Shown: positions 1-7,886 of the stretch, piece after piece
How the letters are laid out: the number at the start of each line of letters is the position of its first letter
Numbering within the stretch: the stretch's first letter is position 1
Origin: Methanofollis fontis
GTDB taxonomy: Archaea; Halobacteriota; Methanomicrobia; Methanomicrobiales; Methanofollaceae
Length of the DNA stretch: 64,000 bases
NCBI RefSeq assembly: GCF_004297185.1
Contig: NZ_PGCL01000001.1
Span: 699,691-763,690, forward strand
Reading direction: 5' to 3'
The notes under the pieces: generated by a model
The model's database searches: none
Seen by the model: the letters and a program-made list of their open reading frames with translations, nothing else
Told to the model about the DNA's origin: nothing
Made by a program: the position numbers and the translations under genes

Positions 1-49
1 CGAGTCCTTCGATCCCGAACTGCACCCGTTCATCCAGATCACCTGTCAT
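1..49 (-). CDS. KaiC/FlaH-like RecA-superfamily ATPase, N-terminal fragment
   Basis: Only the first 16 codons are inside the window; the gene continues past base 1. The ATG at 49-47 overlaps the TGA (48-46) of the preceding minus-strand gene in an ATGA arrangement, so the two are probably translationally coupled. The visible peptide begins MTGDLDERVQFGIEGL. The FGIEGL part matches the (T/F)GIxGLD signature found at the N-terminus of KaiC, FlaH and GvpD-type RecA-fold ATPases, just before the P-loop. The neighbouring gene has the same signature (TGIASLD), so this would be a tandem KaiC-like pair. Family assignment rests on one short motif and on context, so it is tentative. Confidence 0.5.
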   Translation of the reverse strand, partial: MTGDLDERVQFGIEGL

Positions 50-864
50 ATGACCACCCTGATATTGGAGACCTCAAATCCGCCTCCGGACGTGATCTTC
101 ACGGCAAACTTCACGAGATCGCGCTCTTCAAGGTTGGGCATCACTCCCCTGAACTTCTGGAAGTACATCGTCCGCTGACGGCGCATCCCCTGTGTTTCCT
201 CCCACCGGAAGAGCACCACGGCATCGGTAATGTCCTGGATCTCGAGTTCACGGTTCGGAGGGAGGACACCGCGGGTGAGGGGGAGGTAGACCACCGAGCC
301 CCAGACCTTGGAGACGCGCTGGATGCCGCGGAGCAGGGCGGTGAGTTCCCGCCATTCCTCCGGTGTGTTGGCCTGAGCTGCCAGATCGGTGAGAGAATCG
401 ACATATATGATGCTTGCCGGCGTCGTTCTGGAGAGGAGGGCAGCGAACTCTCCCAGGAGGTCCTCCCTGCGGGCGCTGTTCTGCATCCTGGACAGAATGT
501 CGGTGGTCGAATACCATTCCACCGGGACCACGCTTGCATCGAAGTAGAGTTCGGAGAGGTCCTCGAACCGCACGCCGGTCTCCATGGCGGTGTAGAGATC
601 GGCGCTCACCGATTTTGCCGCCTCATCCAGGATGTCGTCCCGGATCCTGGTGATGGTGATATAGAGGATCTCACCTTCCTGCTCTGTTTCGCTCTCTCTC
701 TTCTTTTTTGCCGCGAATATTGCTGAACTCCGGACGAAATCGGTGTTTCCGGCCCCGATATCGCCGAGTAGAAGAATCACCGATCCCGGGGGGACGCCGC
801 CGTCCAGCACCGGGTCAAGGGAGGCGATGCCGGTCGGTATTCTTCTGTCTGGTGTGTCCTCCAT
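46..864 (-). CDS. KaiC/FlaH-like RecA-superfamily protein with degenerate P-loop
   Basis: 272 residues. The fold is recognisable: TGIASLD followed by DGGVPPGSVILLLGD is the standard entry to the KaiC/FlaH/RadA-type RecA core. The Walker A position reads GDIGAGNTD, where the invariant lysine of GxxxxGK(T/S) is replaced by asparagine. The Walker B-like strand is ASIIYVDSLTDLA, about residue 150, and keeps its aspartate. I infer reduced or no ATP hydrolysis and possibly a nucleotide-sensing or structural role, as proposed for inactivated KaiC-like archaeal proteins. It lies divergent from a FlaI/FlaJ-like motor pair, which recalls the FlaH-FlaI-FlaJ set of the archaellum. It is followed on the minus strand by a second KaiC-like gene with an ATGA overlap. 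The start ATG at 864 sits about 30 nt from a TATA-like element, so the transcript may be leaderless. Confidence 0.75.
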   Translation of the reverse strand: MEDTPDRRIPTGIASLDPVLDGGVPPGSVILLLGDIGAGNTDFVRSSAIFAAKKKRESETEQEGEILYITITRIRDDILDEAAKSVSADLYTAMETGVRFEDLSELYFDASVVPVEWYSTTDILSRMQNSARREDLLGEFAALLSRTTPASIIYVDSLTDLAAQANTPEEWRELTALLRGIQRVSKVWGSVVYLPLTRGVLPPNRELEIQDITDAVVLFRWEETQGMRRQRTMYFQKFRGVMPNLEERDLVKFAVKITSGGGFEVSNIRVVI

Positions 865-884
865 GCTGTAACCTGATAGATCGT

Positions 885-904
885 TACCCTTCTATAAAAG
901 GGTA
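885..904 (-). promoter_or_regulatory. TATA box inside a perfect inverted repeat (candidate operator)
   Basis: The sequence TACCCTT-CTATAA-AAGGGTA is a perfect 7-bp inverted repeat around a 6-nt centre that contains the TATA-like element. It is 21 to 40 nt upstream of the minus-strand start at 864, the right distance for a TATA box giving a leaderless or nearly leaderless transcript. Symmetry around the TATA element suggests a repressor that would occlude TBP. Operator function is inference. Confidence 0.45.
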
Positions 905-1067
905 GCAGATCGGGGTTGTGCCTGTATGGGGATAAACCGGAGAATGGACGATATTTCTGGGTAAGGGCGGCAGATGGCGTGGATCATGCCTGCTCCTCTT
1001 CCACTGCACAGGAACATAATCATTAAAGACCATACCAGATCCATCCTTGATCAGGAGATCTCCCCCC

Positions 1068-2645
1068 ATGAACCTGCCTTTTCCCGGGAAGAAAACAGAG
1101 CAACACAGGGTTTTCGAGGAGTATAATCCCGAAACCGAGCCCTCTCTCGTCGATGCCGAGATTCCTGATGATTTTGATCTGATCGATGAGTACTGGGTGG
1201 AACAGGGGCGTTCACTGGTGCGTATTCTCCGTGACCGGCGGACCGGTCAGAACGAATATCACCTGATCGAACCCGCCCTCTCGGCCTTTGAGTACGAACT
1301 CCTGGAACGGATGTACGAGGACCTCAGGGATACCCTGATCCTCTCAGATGACGAGATGAAGCAGCAGAGGCGATCGGTCCTGCTCGACCGGATGGACGCA
1401 CAGATCCGGGAATACGGCATCGTGCTCGATACCATGGCCCGCCGAAAGGTCGAATACTACATCCTCCGCAACTTCCTCGGCTGGTCCCGTCTGCATGGGC
1501 TGATGAAAGACACCAATATCGAGGATATCTCCTGTGATGGGAGTGATATCCCCATTTTTCTGTATCACCGGTATCACAAAAATATCCGGACGAACATCCG
1601 CTTTTCAGAGGAGGAGCTGAACTCCCTCGGCATCTCCCTCGCCCAGCGCTCGGGAAAACATGTCTCGATCGGGACGCCGGTCGTGGATGCCACTCTCCCG
1701 GACGGTTCGCGCCTGCAGCTGACCTTCGGCAAGGAGGTCTCGACACGCGGCACCTCTTTTACCATCCGGAAGTTCCGCGCCGAACCCTTCACGCCTGTGG
1801 AGCTGCTGGACCTGGGCACCTTTTCTTCAGAGGAACTCGCCTATTTCTGGATGGCGATCGAGAACAACAAGAGCCTCCTCTTCATCGGGGGGACGGCAAG
1901 CGGAAAGACCACCTCGCTCAATGCCGTCTCGCTCTTCATCCCGCCCCTGGCCAAGGTCGTCTCCATCGAGGACACCAGAGAGATTACCCTCTTCCATGAG
2001 AACTGGGTGGCCTCGGTGACCCGTGATACGGTTGCCGGCGAGACGAGCACCTCGATATCGATGTTCGACCTCCTGAAGGCGGCGATGCGTCAGCGGCCCG
2101 AGTTCATCCTTGTGGGTGAGGTGAGGGGAGAGGAGGCCCAGACCCTGTTCCAGGCAATGAATACGGGCCATACCACCTTTTCGACGATGCACGCCGGCAG
2201 TGTCGATGCCGCTATTCACCGTCTTGAGAACGAACCCCTGAATGTGCCGAGAAACATGGTGCAGGCCCTCGATATCGTCAGCATTCAGGCCCTCACCTAC
2301 CGCGGCACCGAACGGGTCCGCCGCTGCCAGGAGATTGTCGAGATCGTCGGGGTCGACCCCGGCACCGGCAACCTTCAGGTCAACACCGTCTTCAGCTATG
2401 ACCCGGTCAGCGACGAGATGCGATATTCGGGACGCTCCCTCGTCTATGGACGGATCATGGAGTTGCGGGGATGGACGGCGGCACAGCTTGCCGACGAGAT
2501 CCAGGAACGGATACGGATCCTTGAGGCGATGAAGGCGCAGGGGATCACCGATTACCGGGATGTATCGCGGATCTTCCATGCCTATGCAATCAACCGCGAC
2601 TCCGTGATGGACGCCCTTGAGAGTCTCTCAGGACTGTTTCTATGA
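1068..2645 (+). CDS. Archaeal type II/IV secretion-type ATPase (FlaI/GspE family)
   Basis: 525 residues from ATG 1068, preceded by GGAG at 1054-1057; a TTG at 1047 is an upstream alternative. The protein powers assembly of type IV pilus-like or archaellum-like filaments at the cytoplasmic face of the membrane. Walker A is GGTASGKT at residues 274-281. Further on come the family's acidic region (VSIEDTREI), the Walker B block FILVGEVRGEEAQ and the His box TTFSTMHAGSVDAAIHRLE, all typical of archaeal GspE/FlaI proteins. The N-terminal domain of about 230 residues is acidic and fits the archaeal T2SSE N-domain. The stop overlaps the ATG of the FlaJ-like gene (ATGA). No prepilin or prepilin-peptidase gene is near, so whether it serves a pilus, an adhesin or the archaellum cannot be decided here. 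Confidence 0.9.
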   Translation: MNLPFPGKKTEQHRVFEEYNPETEPSLVDAEIPDDFDLIDEYWVEQGRSLVRILRDRRTGQNEYHLIEPALSAFEYELLERMYEDLRDTLILSDDEMKQQRRSVLLDRMDAQIREYGIVLDTMARRKVEYYILRNFLGWSRLHGLMKDTNIEDISCDGSDIPIFLYHRYHKNIRTNIRFSEEELNSLGISLAQRSGKHVSIGTPVVDATLPDGSRLQLTFGKEVSTRGTSFTIRKFRAEPFTPVELLDLGTFSSEELAYFWMAIENNKSLLFIGGTASGKTTSLNAVSLFIPPLAKVVSIEDTREITLFHENWVASVTRDTVAGETSTSISMFDLLKAAMRQRPEFILVGEVRGEEAQTLFQAMNTGHTTFSTMHAGSVDAAIHRLENEPLNVPRNMVQALDIVSIQALTYRGTERVRRCQEIVEIVGVDPGTGNLQVNTVFSYDPVSDEMRYSGRSLVYGRIMELRGWTAAQLADEIQERIRILEAMKAQGITDYRDVSRIFHAYAINRDSVMDALESLSGLFL

Positions 2646-4585
2646 TCGAGCGCGGGAAGAAAGGGGCATACAGGCGTTTTGTGGAGTGGATCGTCGGCCG
2701 CGATCCCATCCAGTACAGCAACCTCCGTCAGGACCTCATCTCGGCGCGCCTTGGCATGACGGCCGAGGCCTATGTGGCCAGGGCCGTTCTGATATCGGTT
2801 TTATTTGCCCTTTTCTTCGGCGTCCTGGGGTACCTCATCTCGGGATTGATCCGGATCGAACCCGGCAGCATCCATATCGTCAACCTGCTCCCGGTGACGA
2901 TTCCCGTTCCCGAAGGGGGCACTCCCCTCTGGTACGCCGTCCGCCTTCTCTCCTTTATGATTCCGGCGCTGCTCGCCGGTCTCATCTCCTACGCCCTGAC
3001 CCTGAAGTATCCGGCGATCGAGAAGGGCAACCGGGCGACGAAGATCAACCTCTCCATCCACAATGCCGTCTCCTACATCTATGCGATGCGACGGGGTGGG
3101 GCGGAGGTCATCGAGATCTTCCGGTCACTCTCAGACAATGCCGGGATATATGGGGAATCGGCCCTTGAATTCCGGCAGGTGGTGCGGGACGCCGATTATT
3201 TCGGCTACGATGTGATCTCTGCCATCAAACACCTTTCCGAGACCACGCCCTCGGCAAAGCTGAAGGAGTTCCTTGAAGACCTGCTTTCGATCATCGAGAG
3301 CGGTGGGAACATGTCCGAGTTTCTGGCAAACCGCGTCAGACTCTTCCAGGACGAGGCGAGGTTTGAACAGAAACAGTTCATCAGCACGCTGGAGTTTGTC
3401 GGTGAGGCCTATGTGACGGTTTTTGTCGCCGGACCGCTCTTTCTGGTCATCGTGATGGTGGTGATGGGCCTCCTGGGCACCGGGGCGGTATTCCAGCTCT
3501 CGGTGCTCGCCTATGCCCTGATCCCGATCGGATCGATGATCATGATCCTGTTCATCGACCTCATCTCGATCAAGGAGGAGGGTGCCGAGCGCTATACCCG
3601 CACAAAGGTGCTCGAGACCTTCCAGGAGGTGCCGCTCCTCCGGCGGGAGGGTGAGGACGCCCTCTTCAAGCAGCTCGCCCACTATGACCGGATCCGGGGG
3701 ACGCGGGCCTTTATCAGGAACCCCCTCCGGGCATTCATCATCGACGCACGCCGCACCTTCTTCATCACGGTGCCGGTGGCCCTGCTCTACCTGCTGATGG
3801 TCTCCCTGAACGTGCCCTATTACACATCGGTGGAGACGACGATCGCCACCGTGGACGACCATGTGATCATCGCCGCCCTCATCATCCTCATCCCATACGC
3901 CGTCTTTTTTGAGGTCTGGCGGCGGAAGGTCCGCAACATGGAGGAGGTGATCCCGGAGTTTCTCTCCAGGATGGCCGGAATCAACCAGGTCGGCCTCACC
4001 ATCGCCCAGGCGATCGGTATCCTGGTCAAGACGAACCTGGGTGTGCTCTCCTATGAGATCAAGCGCGTCAGCCGGGACATCAGCTGGGGTGCCAATGTGC
4101 AGGACGCCCTGATCCGGTTTGAGCACCGCGTGCGCACGCCGACCGTCTCCCGTTCGGTCACCCTGATCACCACCGCCACCCGGATGAGCGGCAACATCTC
4201 CGAGATCCTGACGATCGCCGCAAAAGATGCCGATATGTCACAAATACTGCGGCAGGAACGGAATTCGGCGATGGCGCTCTATCTGGTGGTGATATACCTC
4301 GCCTACTTCGTGTTCATCTTTGTCGTCGTCGTCATCACCTCTCAGTTCCTGCCGGTGCTCCAGGAGGTGGGGACGACCTCGGGGGATATTTCGGGGTCGT
4401 TCGGTGATATCGGGGCGACTTCGCTGCTTAGCTTCACCCGTCTCCTCTATCACACCTGCGTGATCCAGGGCCTGCTTTCAGGATTTGTTGCCGGGAAGAT
4501 GGGCGAGGGGTCGGTCCGGGCCGGTGCGAAACACGCGGCCATCCTGCTGATCGTGGCGCTTGTGGCATTCAACACCCTGATCTGA
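2642..4585 (+). CDS. Archaeal type IV pilus/archaellum platform protein (FlaJ/GspF-like, TadC family)
   Basis: 647 residues; start overlaps the stop of the ATPase gene. It is the polytopic membrane platform on which the partner ATPase acts. About nine hydrophobic segments are visible, near residues 40-65, 97-120, 257-308 (two), 378-397, 405-425, 540-562, 590-610 and 628-647. Between them lie two soluble helical T2SSF-type domains; the first contains AVSYIYAMRRGGAEVIEIF and ESGGNMSEFLANRV, the second EFLSRMAGINQVGLTIAQA and MSGNISEILTIAAKDA. The duplicated T2SSF arrangement and size agree with archaeal FlaJ/TadB-C-type proteins. It is the second gene of a clear two-gene operon; 43 nt separate its stop from the next gene, which appears to have its own promoter. 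Confidence 0.9.
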   Translation: MIERGKKGAYRRFVEWIVGRDPIQYSNLRQDLISARLGMTAEAYVARAVLISVLFALFFGVLGYLISGLIRIEPGSIHIVNLLPVTIPVPEGGTPLWYAVRLLSFMIPALLAGLISYALTLKYPAIEKGNRATKINLSIHNAVSYIYAMRRGGAEVIEIFRSLSDNAGIYGESALEFRQVVRDADYFGYDVISAIKHLSETTPSAKLKEFLEDLLSIIESGGNMSEFLANRVRLFQDEARFEQKQFISTLEFVGEAYVTVFVAGPLFLVIVMVVMGLLGTGAVFQLSVLAYALIPIGSMIMILFIDLISIKEEGAERYTRTKVLETFQEVPLLRREGEDALFKQLAHYDRIRGTRAFIRNPLRAFIIDARRTFFITVPVALLYLLMVSLNVPYYTSVETTIATVDDHVIIAALIILIPYAVFFEVWRRKVRNMEEVIPEFLSRMAGINQVGLTIAQAIGILVKTNLGVLSYEIKRVSRDISWGANVQDALIRFEHRVRTPTVSRSVTLITTATRMSGNISEILTIAAKDADMSQILRQERNSAMALYLVVIYLAYFVFIFVVVVITSQFLPVLQEVGTTSGDISGSFGDIGATSLLSFTRLLYHTCVIQGLLSGFVAGKMGEGSVRAGAKHAAILLIVALVAFNTLI

Positions 4586-4597
4586 GGGGTGCATAAC

Positions 4598-4608
4598 CCT
4601 TTTATCCC
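4598..4608 (+). promoter_or_regulatory. Probable TATA box for the zinc-ribbon gene
   Basis: CCCTTTTATCC lies just after the FlaJ-like stop codon, with its centre about 26 nt upstream of the ATG at 4629. That spacing predicts a leaderless transcript, and no Shine-Dalgarno sequence precedes that ATG. Confidence 0.4.
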
Positions 4609-4628
4609 ATCCCCGACCATTGTCGCGT

Positions 4629-4790
4629 ATGTGTTCCACAGGCGGCGGACCGGACGTTGAGATCGAGGAAAAGGTGAAGGAAGGCGAAGGGCGGGCCTAC
4701 CGATGCAGTGAATGCGGATACCGCTTCTCCTCCATGAGCCGGCACCCGATCTGCCCGTCCTGCCAGTCCGAAGAGATCGATCAGGTATGA
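4629..4790 (+). CDS. Small zinc-ribbon protein (53 aa)
   Basis: 53 residues, ATG 4629 to TGA 4790. After an acidic N-terminus the chain reads YRCSECGYRF, then about 12 residues, then ICPSCQSEE: two CxxC knuckles making a rubredoxin/zinc-ribbon fold that binds one Zn. Such mini-proteins in archaea are often nucleic-acid or protein adaptors, but nothing here gives a specific role. The next gene starts inside its stop codon (ATGA, 4787-4790), so the two are almost certainly co-expressed. No Shine-Dalgarno is seen, consistent with leaderless transcription from the TATA-like element at 4598. Confidence 0.75.
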   Translation: MCSTGGGPDVEIEEKVKEGEGRAYRCSECGYRFSSMSRHPICPSCQSEEIDQV

Positions 4791-5263
4791 TCGCAACGCC
4801 CGGTGAAGAGGACCTCCTTCTCATCCAGGGCTCTTCCTCTTTTCTTCTTGTCGGAATTGTGCAGGAACGCTTTGCCCTGCCCGTCAATGCCTCGGACAAC
4901 GTCTATTTTGAACCGGTCAGGCCCGGCGATCTCGTCTGCGTTTCGGCGCCGGAGGGGGGTTCGGTGCGGGCGGCGGCGATGCTCCTCCTGCTCGTCCGGG
5001 ATCATCATTATCCGGTGTTTGCCCTGCCAAAGGACCATCCCGGTTCGGCATGGACACCGATGGTCCTGTCCACGGCCCCGGCGCTCACCCTCTCCTGCGA
5101 GATACGGCGGGGCACCCACCCTGACCAGCACCTCATCTGTTCATCCGCAGAATTTTCGGGCGTCATGCTCCGCGGTGGCGGAGATGGCGTGATCTGTGAT
5201 GGGCTTCCTGCGGAGTGCACAATCTCCTATATATGTATTGACCGGGCGCTCACCGGAGAATAA
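4787..5263 (+). CDS. Uncharacterised protein coupled to the zinc ribbon
   Basis: 158 residues from the ATG that overlaps the zinc-ribbon stop; the longer frame opening at 4712 would run through that gene and is rejected. I do not recognise a family. There is no signal peptide or clear membrane helix. The chain alternates short beta-rich stretches (FLLVGIVQERFALPV, AAAMLLLLVRDHHYPVFALP) and has several cysteines (LVCVSAP, TLSCEIR, LICSSAE, VICDGLPAECT, YICIDRA). It is probably cytoplasmic. Its only contextual clue is translational coupling to the zinc ribbon; 56 nt separate it from the ATP synthase operon, which has its own promoter. Confidence 0.65.
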   Translation: MIATPGEEDLLLIQGSSSFLLVGIVQERFALPVNASDNVYFEPVRPGDLVCVSAPEGGSVRAAAMLLLLVRDHHYPVFALPKDHPGSAWTPMVLSTAPALTLSCEIRRGTHPDQHLICSSAEFSGVMLRGGGDGVICDGLPAECTISYICIDRALTGE

Positions 5264-5266
5264 CAA

Positions 5267-5279
5267 CAAATATAAAGGT
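5267..5279 (+). promoter_or_regulatory. Probable TATA box of the ATP synthase operon
   Basis: AAATATAAAGG lies about 45 nt before the ahaH start at 5320. With archaeal spacing, transcription would begin near 5300 and leave a short leader containing the ribosome binding site GAGGAGGG just before the ATG. Confidence 0.5.
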
Positions 5280-5319
5280 AATTTTCATCAAATATTGTAA
5301 GCCGTGAGAGGAGGGTTGG

Positions 5320-5649
5320 ATGAAGAGTGAGGTTTTAAAGAGCATCAAGCAGGCAGAAGAGGAGTATAAATCCATGGTCAGCACCGCAACTGCCGAAAAA
5401 AAGCAGAAAATTGCGGATGCAAGGGTGGAAGCCGAACGGATCATCGAGAAGGCAACCGCCGATGCAGAGGCCTATAAACAGCAGCGACTGGCAGATGCCG
5501 CATCCGAGGCTGCGAAAAAGCGTGCCGACATCTTGAAAGAAGGCGAGCAGCGGGCGGCAACCCTGAGATCGAACAGCCTTGCAAATCTTGACAGGGCAGT
5601 CGACCTGCTCGTCAGGCGTTTCAAGGAGCAGCTGCATGTTTCAGCCTGA
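5320..5649 (+). CDS. ahaH: A-type ATP synthase subunit H (peripheral stalk)
   Basis: 109 residues. Subunit H pairs with subunit E to form the peripheral stalks that hold A3B3 against rotation. The whole protein is a charged, alanine-rich heptad-like helix (EEYKSMVSTATAEKKQKIAD, EAAKKRADILKEGEQRAATL), as expected for a right-handed coiled coil. A strong GAGGAGGG precedes the ATG. It is the first gene of the operon; its last 14 nt overlap ahaI. Confidence 0.9.
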   Translation: MKSEVLKSIKQAEEEYKSMVSTATAEKKQKIADARVEAERIIEKATADAEAYKQQRLADAASEAAKKRADILKEGEQRAATLRSNSLANLDRAVDLLVRRFKEQLHVSA

Positions 5650-7612
5650 GCGGATGAGCCGTATCCTGATCGCAGGGTCTAAGGACCAGATGGATACGAT
5701 CATTCGCGAGCTGTATCACCAGAACGCATTCCACATCGAAGATTTTGTCGAGAAGGAAGACGAGGCCTACGAAGGCTTCAGGATCGGGATGCCGCTTGCA
5801 GGTGCGAGTGAGGCGTCCTCAGAGCTGATCAAGATCCGTTCGATGGAGTCGATGTTCGGGATTTCGCCCGACACAGTCTCTCCGTCAGGAAAGAGATCGG
5901 CTCCTGAGCTGAAGGCCGATGTCGACCGGAAACTTTCCGCTCTCGTTAAAGACGTCGAGGAAATCACTGCAAAACGGTCAAAACTCGAGGCACAGGTGAA
6001 GGCACTCGAGACCCGGGCAACCGCCCTCGGTCCCTTTGCCAACGTCCCCCTTGATATGGACCTTTATCACGGCTATGAAGGAATCGCCGTTTTTGCAGGC
6101 TATGTCGAGAGCGACGTCGAAATCCCGGTCCCCCATGAGAAGCACTATATGCCGGGGGGCAAGGGCAGACAGAATTTCATTGTGGTCTTTGTACCTGCAC
6201 CCGATGCAGAGGACGCCGAGCGCGCCCTGCTCGAAGCACGGTTCCAGTCGGTCCCCGTCCCTCAGGGGAACGGTCCTGTCAGGGATCTGATCTATGACGT
6301 CAACGGCCAGATTGGCCAGCTTAACGAAGAGATCGAGAGGGCCAACAGGAGCCTTGAAGAAAAGAAGAACGAATACGGCGAACTCCTGGTTGCCTACGAC
6401 GAGTACTTCACGACCGTCGTGGAGCGGGCTGAGGCCCCACTCCGGTTTGCAACCACAGAGGACGCATTTGTGGCAGAAGGCTGGCTTCCGTCCGACCAGG
6501 TGGAGAAGGTCATCGGTGCCCTCACCCATGTGACGGGGGGCAAGGTCTATGTCACCGAACTGGAGATCGGAGAGGATGCAACGGACGTTCCGGTTGAATA
6601 TAACAACCCGGACTTCTCGCGCCCGACCGAACTCTTTATGGACATCTACTCGCGCCCGCGCTACGATGAATTCGACCCGACGCTGCTCGTCTCGATCGTT
6701 TTCCCGATCTTTTTCGGTATGATCCTCGGCGATGTCGGTTACGGTCTCGTTCTGCTTGTGCTGTCATTTGGTTTGAGACGTTTCCTGTCTGGAGATGCCG
6801 GGAACCAGCTCCTTGACACCCTGCGGAACGCATCGCTGATGAGCATCGTCTTTGGCGTGTTATATTCCGAGTTATTCGGGATGAAACTCCCGTGGGAACC
6901 GATCTTCTACACCAGACACCTGAACATCGGCGGACATGCGGTCCACCACCCGATGGTGGCCGAACTCCTGATTGTCTCGGTCTGGATCGGTCTGTTGCAC
7001 ATCACGCTGGGGCGCCTGCTCCATGTGAGAAACATCAGCCGAGCAATGCACAAGAGTCACCACGCCACCAAGGAGATCTTCGCCCAGCTTGGCTGGCTCT
7101 CCACGATGTGGGGTATCGTCATCGTTATCTGGTCTATGTTCCCCATCCCCCTAATGCTGGACCTTACCGGGTTCCCGCCGGTGGCGATGGGTCTGAACGT
7201 GGCCGGTGCCGTCGGTGCCGTCCTTCTGGTGCTCGGCATCGTGCTGATAGGTCGGGAATCACCGCTTGAACTGGTCGAAATTCCGACAATTATCAGTCAC
7301 GTGCTCTCGTACACCCGTCTTGTTGCCGTCGGTCTATCGTCGGTCGCCATTGCGATGGTTACGAACTTCATCGCTCTGGACCTGATCATCGCCCCACAGC
7401 TGGCGTCGCCCTCCATTGTCGGCGTCGTCATCGTCCTGATGGGCATTGTCGTTCTCGTGATCGGCCATGTGATGAACACGGCGCTTGGCATCCTGGGTGG
7501 CGGCCTGCACTCGATCAGGTTACACTATGTTGAGTTCTTCACCAAGTTCTACAATGGTGGAGGAAAGAAGTACAATCCATTTGGTATGAAAAGGAAATTT
7601 ACAGAGGATTAA
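5636..7612 (+). CDS. ahaI: A-type ATP synthase subunit I (a-like membrane subunit)
   Basis: 658 residues from ATG 5636 (MFQPERMSRIL), preceded by AAGGAG at 5623-5628. The frame is open from 5579, but those extra codons lie inside ahaH. The N-terminal half is soluble with coiled-coil stretches (residues about 95-125 and 220-250) and contacts the peripheral stalks. The C-terminal half, from about residue 345, has seven or eight membrane helices and forms the ion half-channels next to the K-ring. The conserved VLSYTRLVAVGLSSVAIA segment carries the essential arginine of the a/I family. GDVGYGLVLL after the first helix is also family-typical. Confidence 0.95.
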   Translation: MFQPERMSRILIAGSKDQMDTIIRELYHQNAFHIEDFVEKEDEAYEGFRIGMPLAGASEASSELIKIRSMESMFGISPDTVSPSGKRSAPELKADVDRKLSALVKDVEEITAKRSKLEAQVKALETRATALGPFANVPLDMDLYHGYEGIAVFAGYVESDVEIPVPHEKHYMPGGKGRQNFIVVFVPAPDAEDAERALLEARFQSVPVPQGNGPVRDLIYDVNGQIGQLNEEIERANRSLEEKKNEYGELLVAYDEYFTTVVERAEAPLRFATTEDAFVAEGWLPSDQVEKVIGALTHVTGGKVYVTELEIGEDATDVPVEYNNPDFSRPTELFMDIYSRPRYDEFDPTLLVSIVFPIFFGMILGDVGYGLVLLVLSFGLRRFLSGDAGNQLLDTLRNASLMSIVFGVLYSELFGMKLPWEPIFYTRHLNIGGHAVHHPMVAELLIVSVWIGLLHITLGRLLHVRNISRAMHKSHHATKEIFAQLGWLSTMWGIVIVIWSMFPIPLMLDLTGFPPVAMGLNVAGAVGAVLLVLGIVLIGRESPLELVEIPTIISHVLSYTRLVAVGLSSVAIAMVTNFIALDLIIAPQLASPSIVGVVIVLMGIVVLVIGHVMNTALGILGGGLHSIRLHYVEFFTKFYNGGGKKYNPFGMKRKFTED

Positions 7613-7614
7613 TT

Positions 7615-7872
7615 ATGGCAGATCCAGTAGTTGCAGAAATGACTCTTGAAATGGTTCAGGCATCGCAGTTCGGACTTAAGGCAGTTGGCGCAGGTCTGGC
7701 TGTCGGGCTTACCGGCATAGGCAGTGGTATTGCCGAGATGGGTATCGGCGCCGCCGCAGTGGGTGCGACCGCAGAGAACAAGGACATGTTCGGTCTTGCA
7801 CTGCTCTTCACCGTTATTCCAGAAACAATCGTCATCTTCGGTCTTGTGGTCGCTCTGCTGGCGCTCTTCTAA
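7615..7872 (+). CDS. ahaK: A-type ATP synthase subunit K (proteolipid, rotor ring)
   Basis: 85 residues forming one helical hairpin: a glycine-rich first helix (GAGLAVGLTGIGSGIAEMGIG) and a second helix containing IPETIVIFGLVVALLALF. The glutamate in IPETIVIF is at the position of the ion-binding carboxylate. A single-hairpin K subunit is normal for many methanogens. Whether the ring carries H+ or Na+ cannot be settled by eye; Q and E positions in helices 1 and 2 (IAEMG, PET) would need comparison with Na+-specific rings. The gene starts 2 nt after the ahaI stop. Confidence 0.95.
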   Translation: MADPVVAEMTLEMVQASQFGLKAVGAGLAVGLTGIGSGIAEMGIGAAAVGATAENKDMFGLALLFTVIPETIVIFGLVVALLALF

Positions 7873-7886
7873 GCACGGAGTGGACG

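Noticed and set aside
3131..4126. Long open frame opposite the FlaJ-like gene
   Set aside because: It is antisense to a clear membrane-protein gene and its product is a low-complexity string of D, H and E typical of GC-rich shadow frames.
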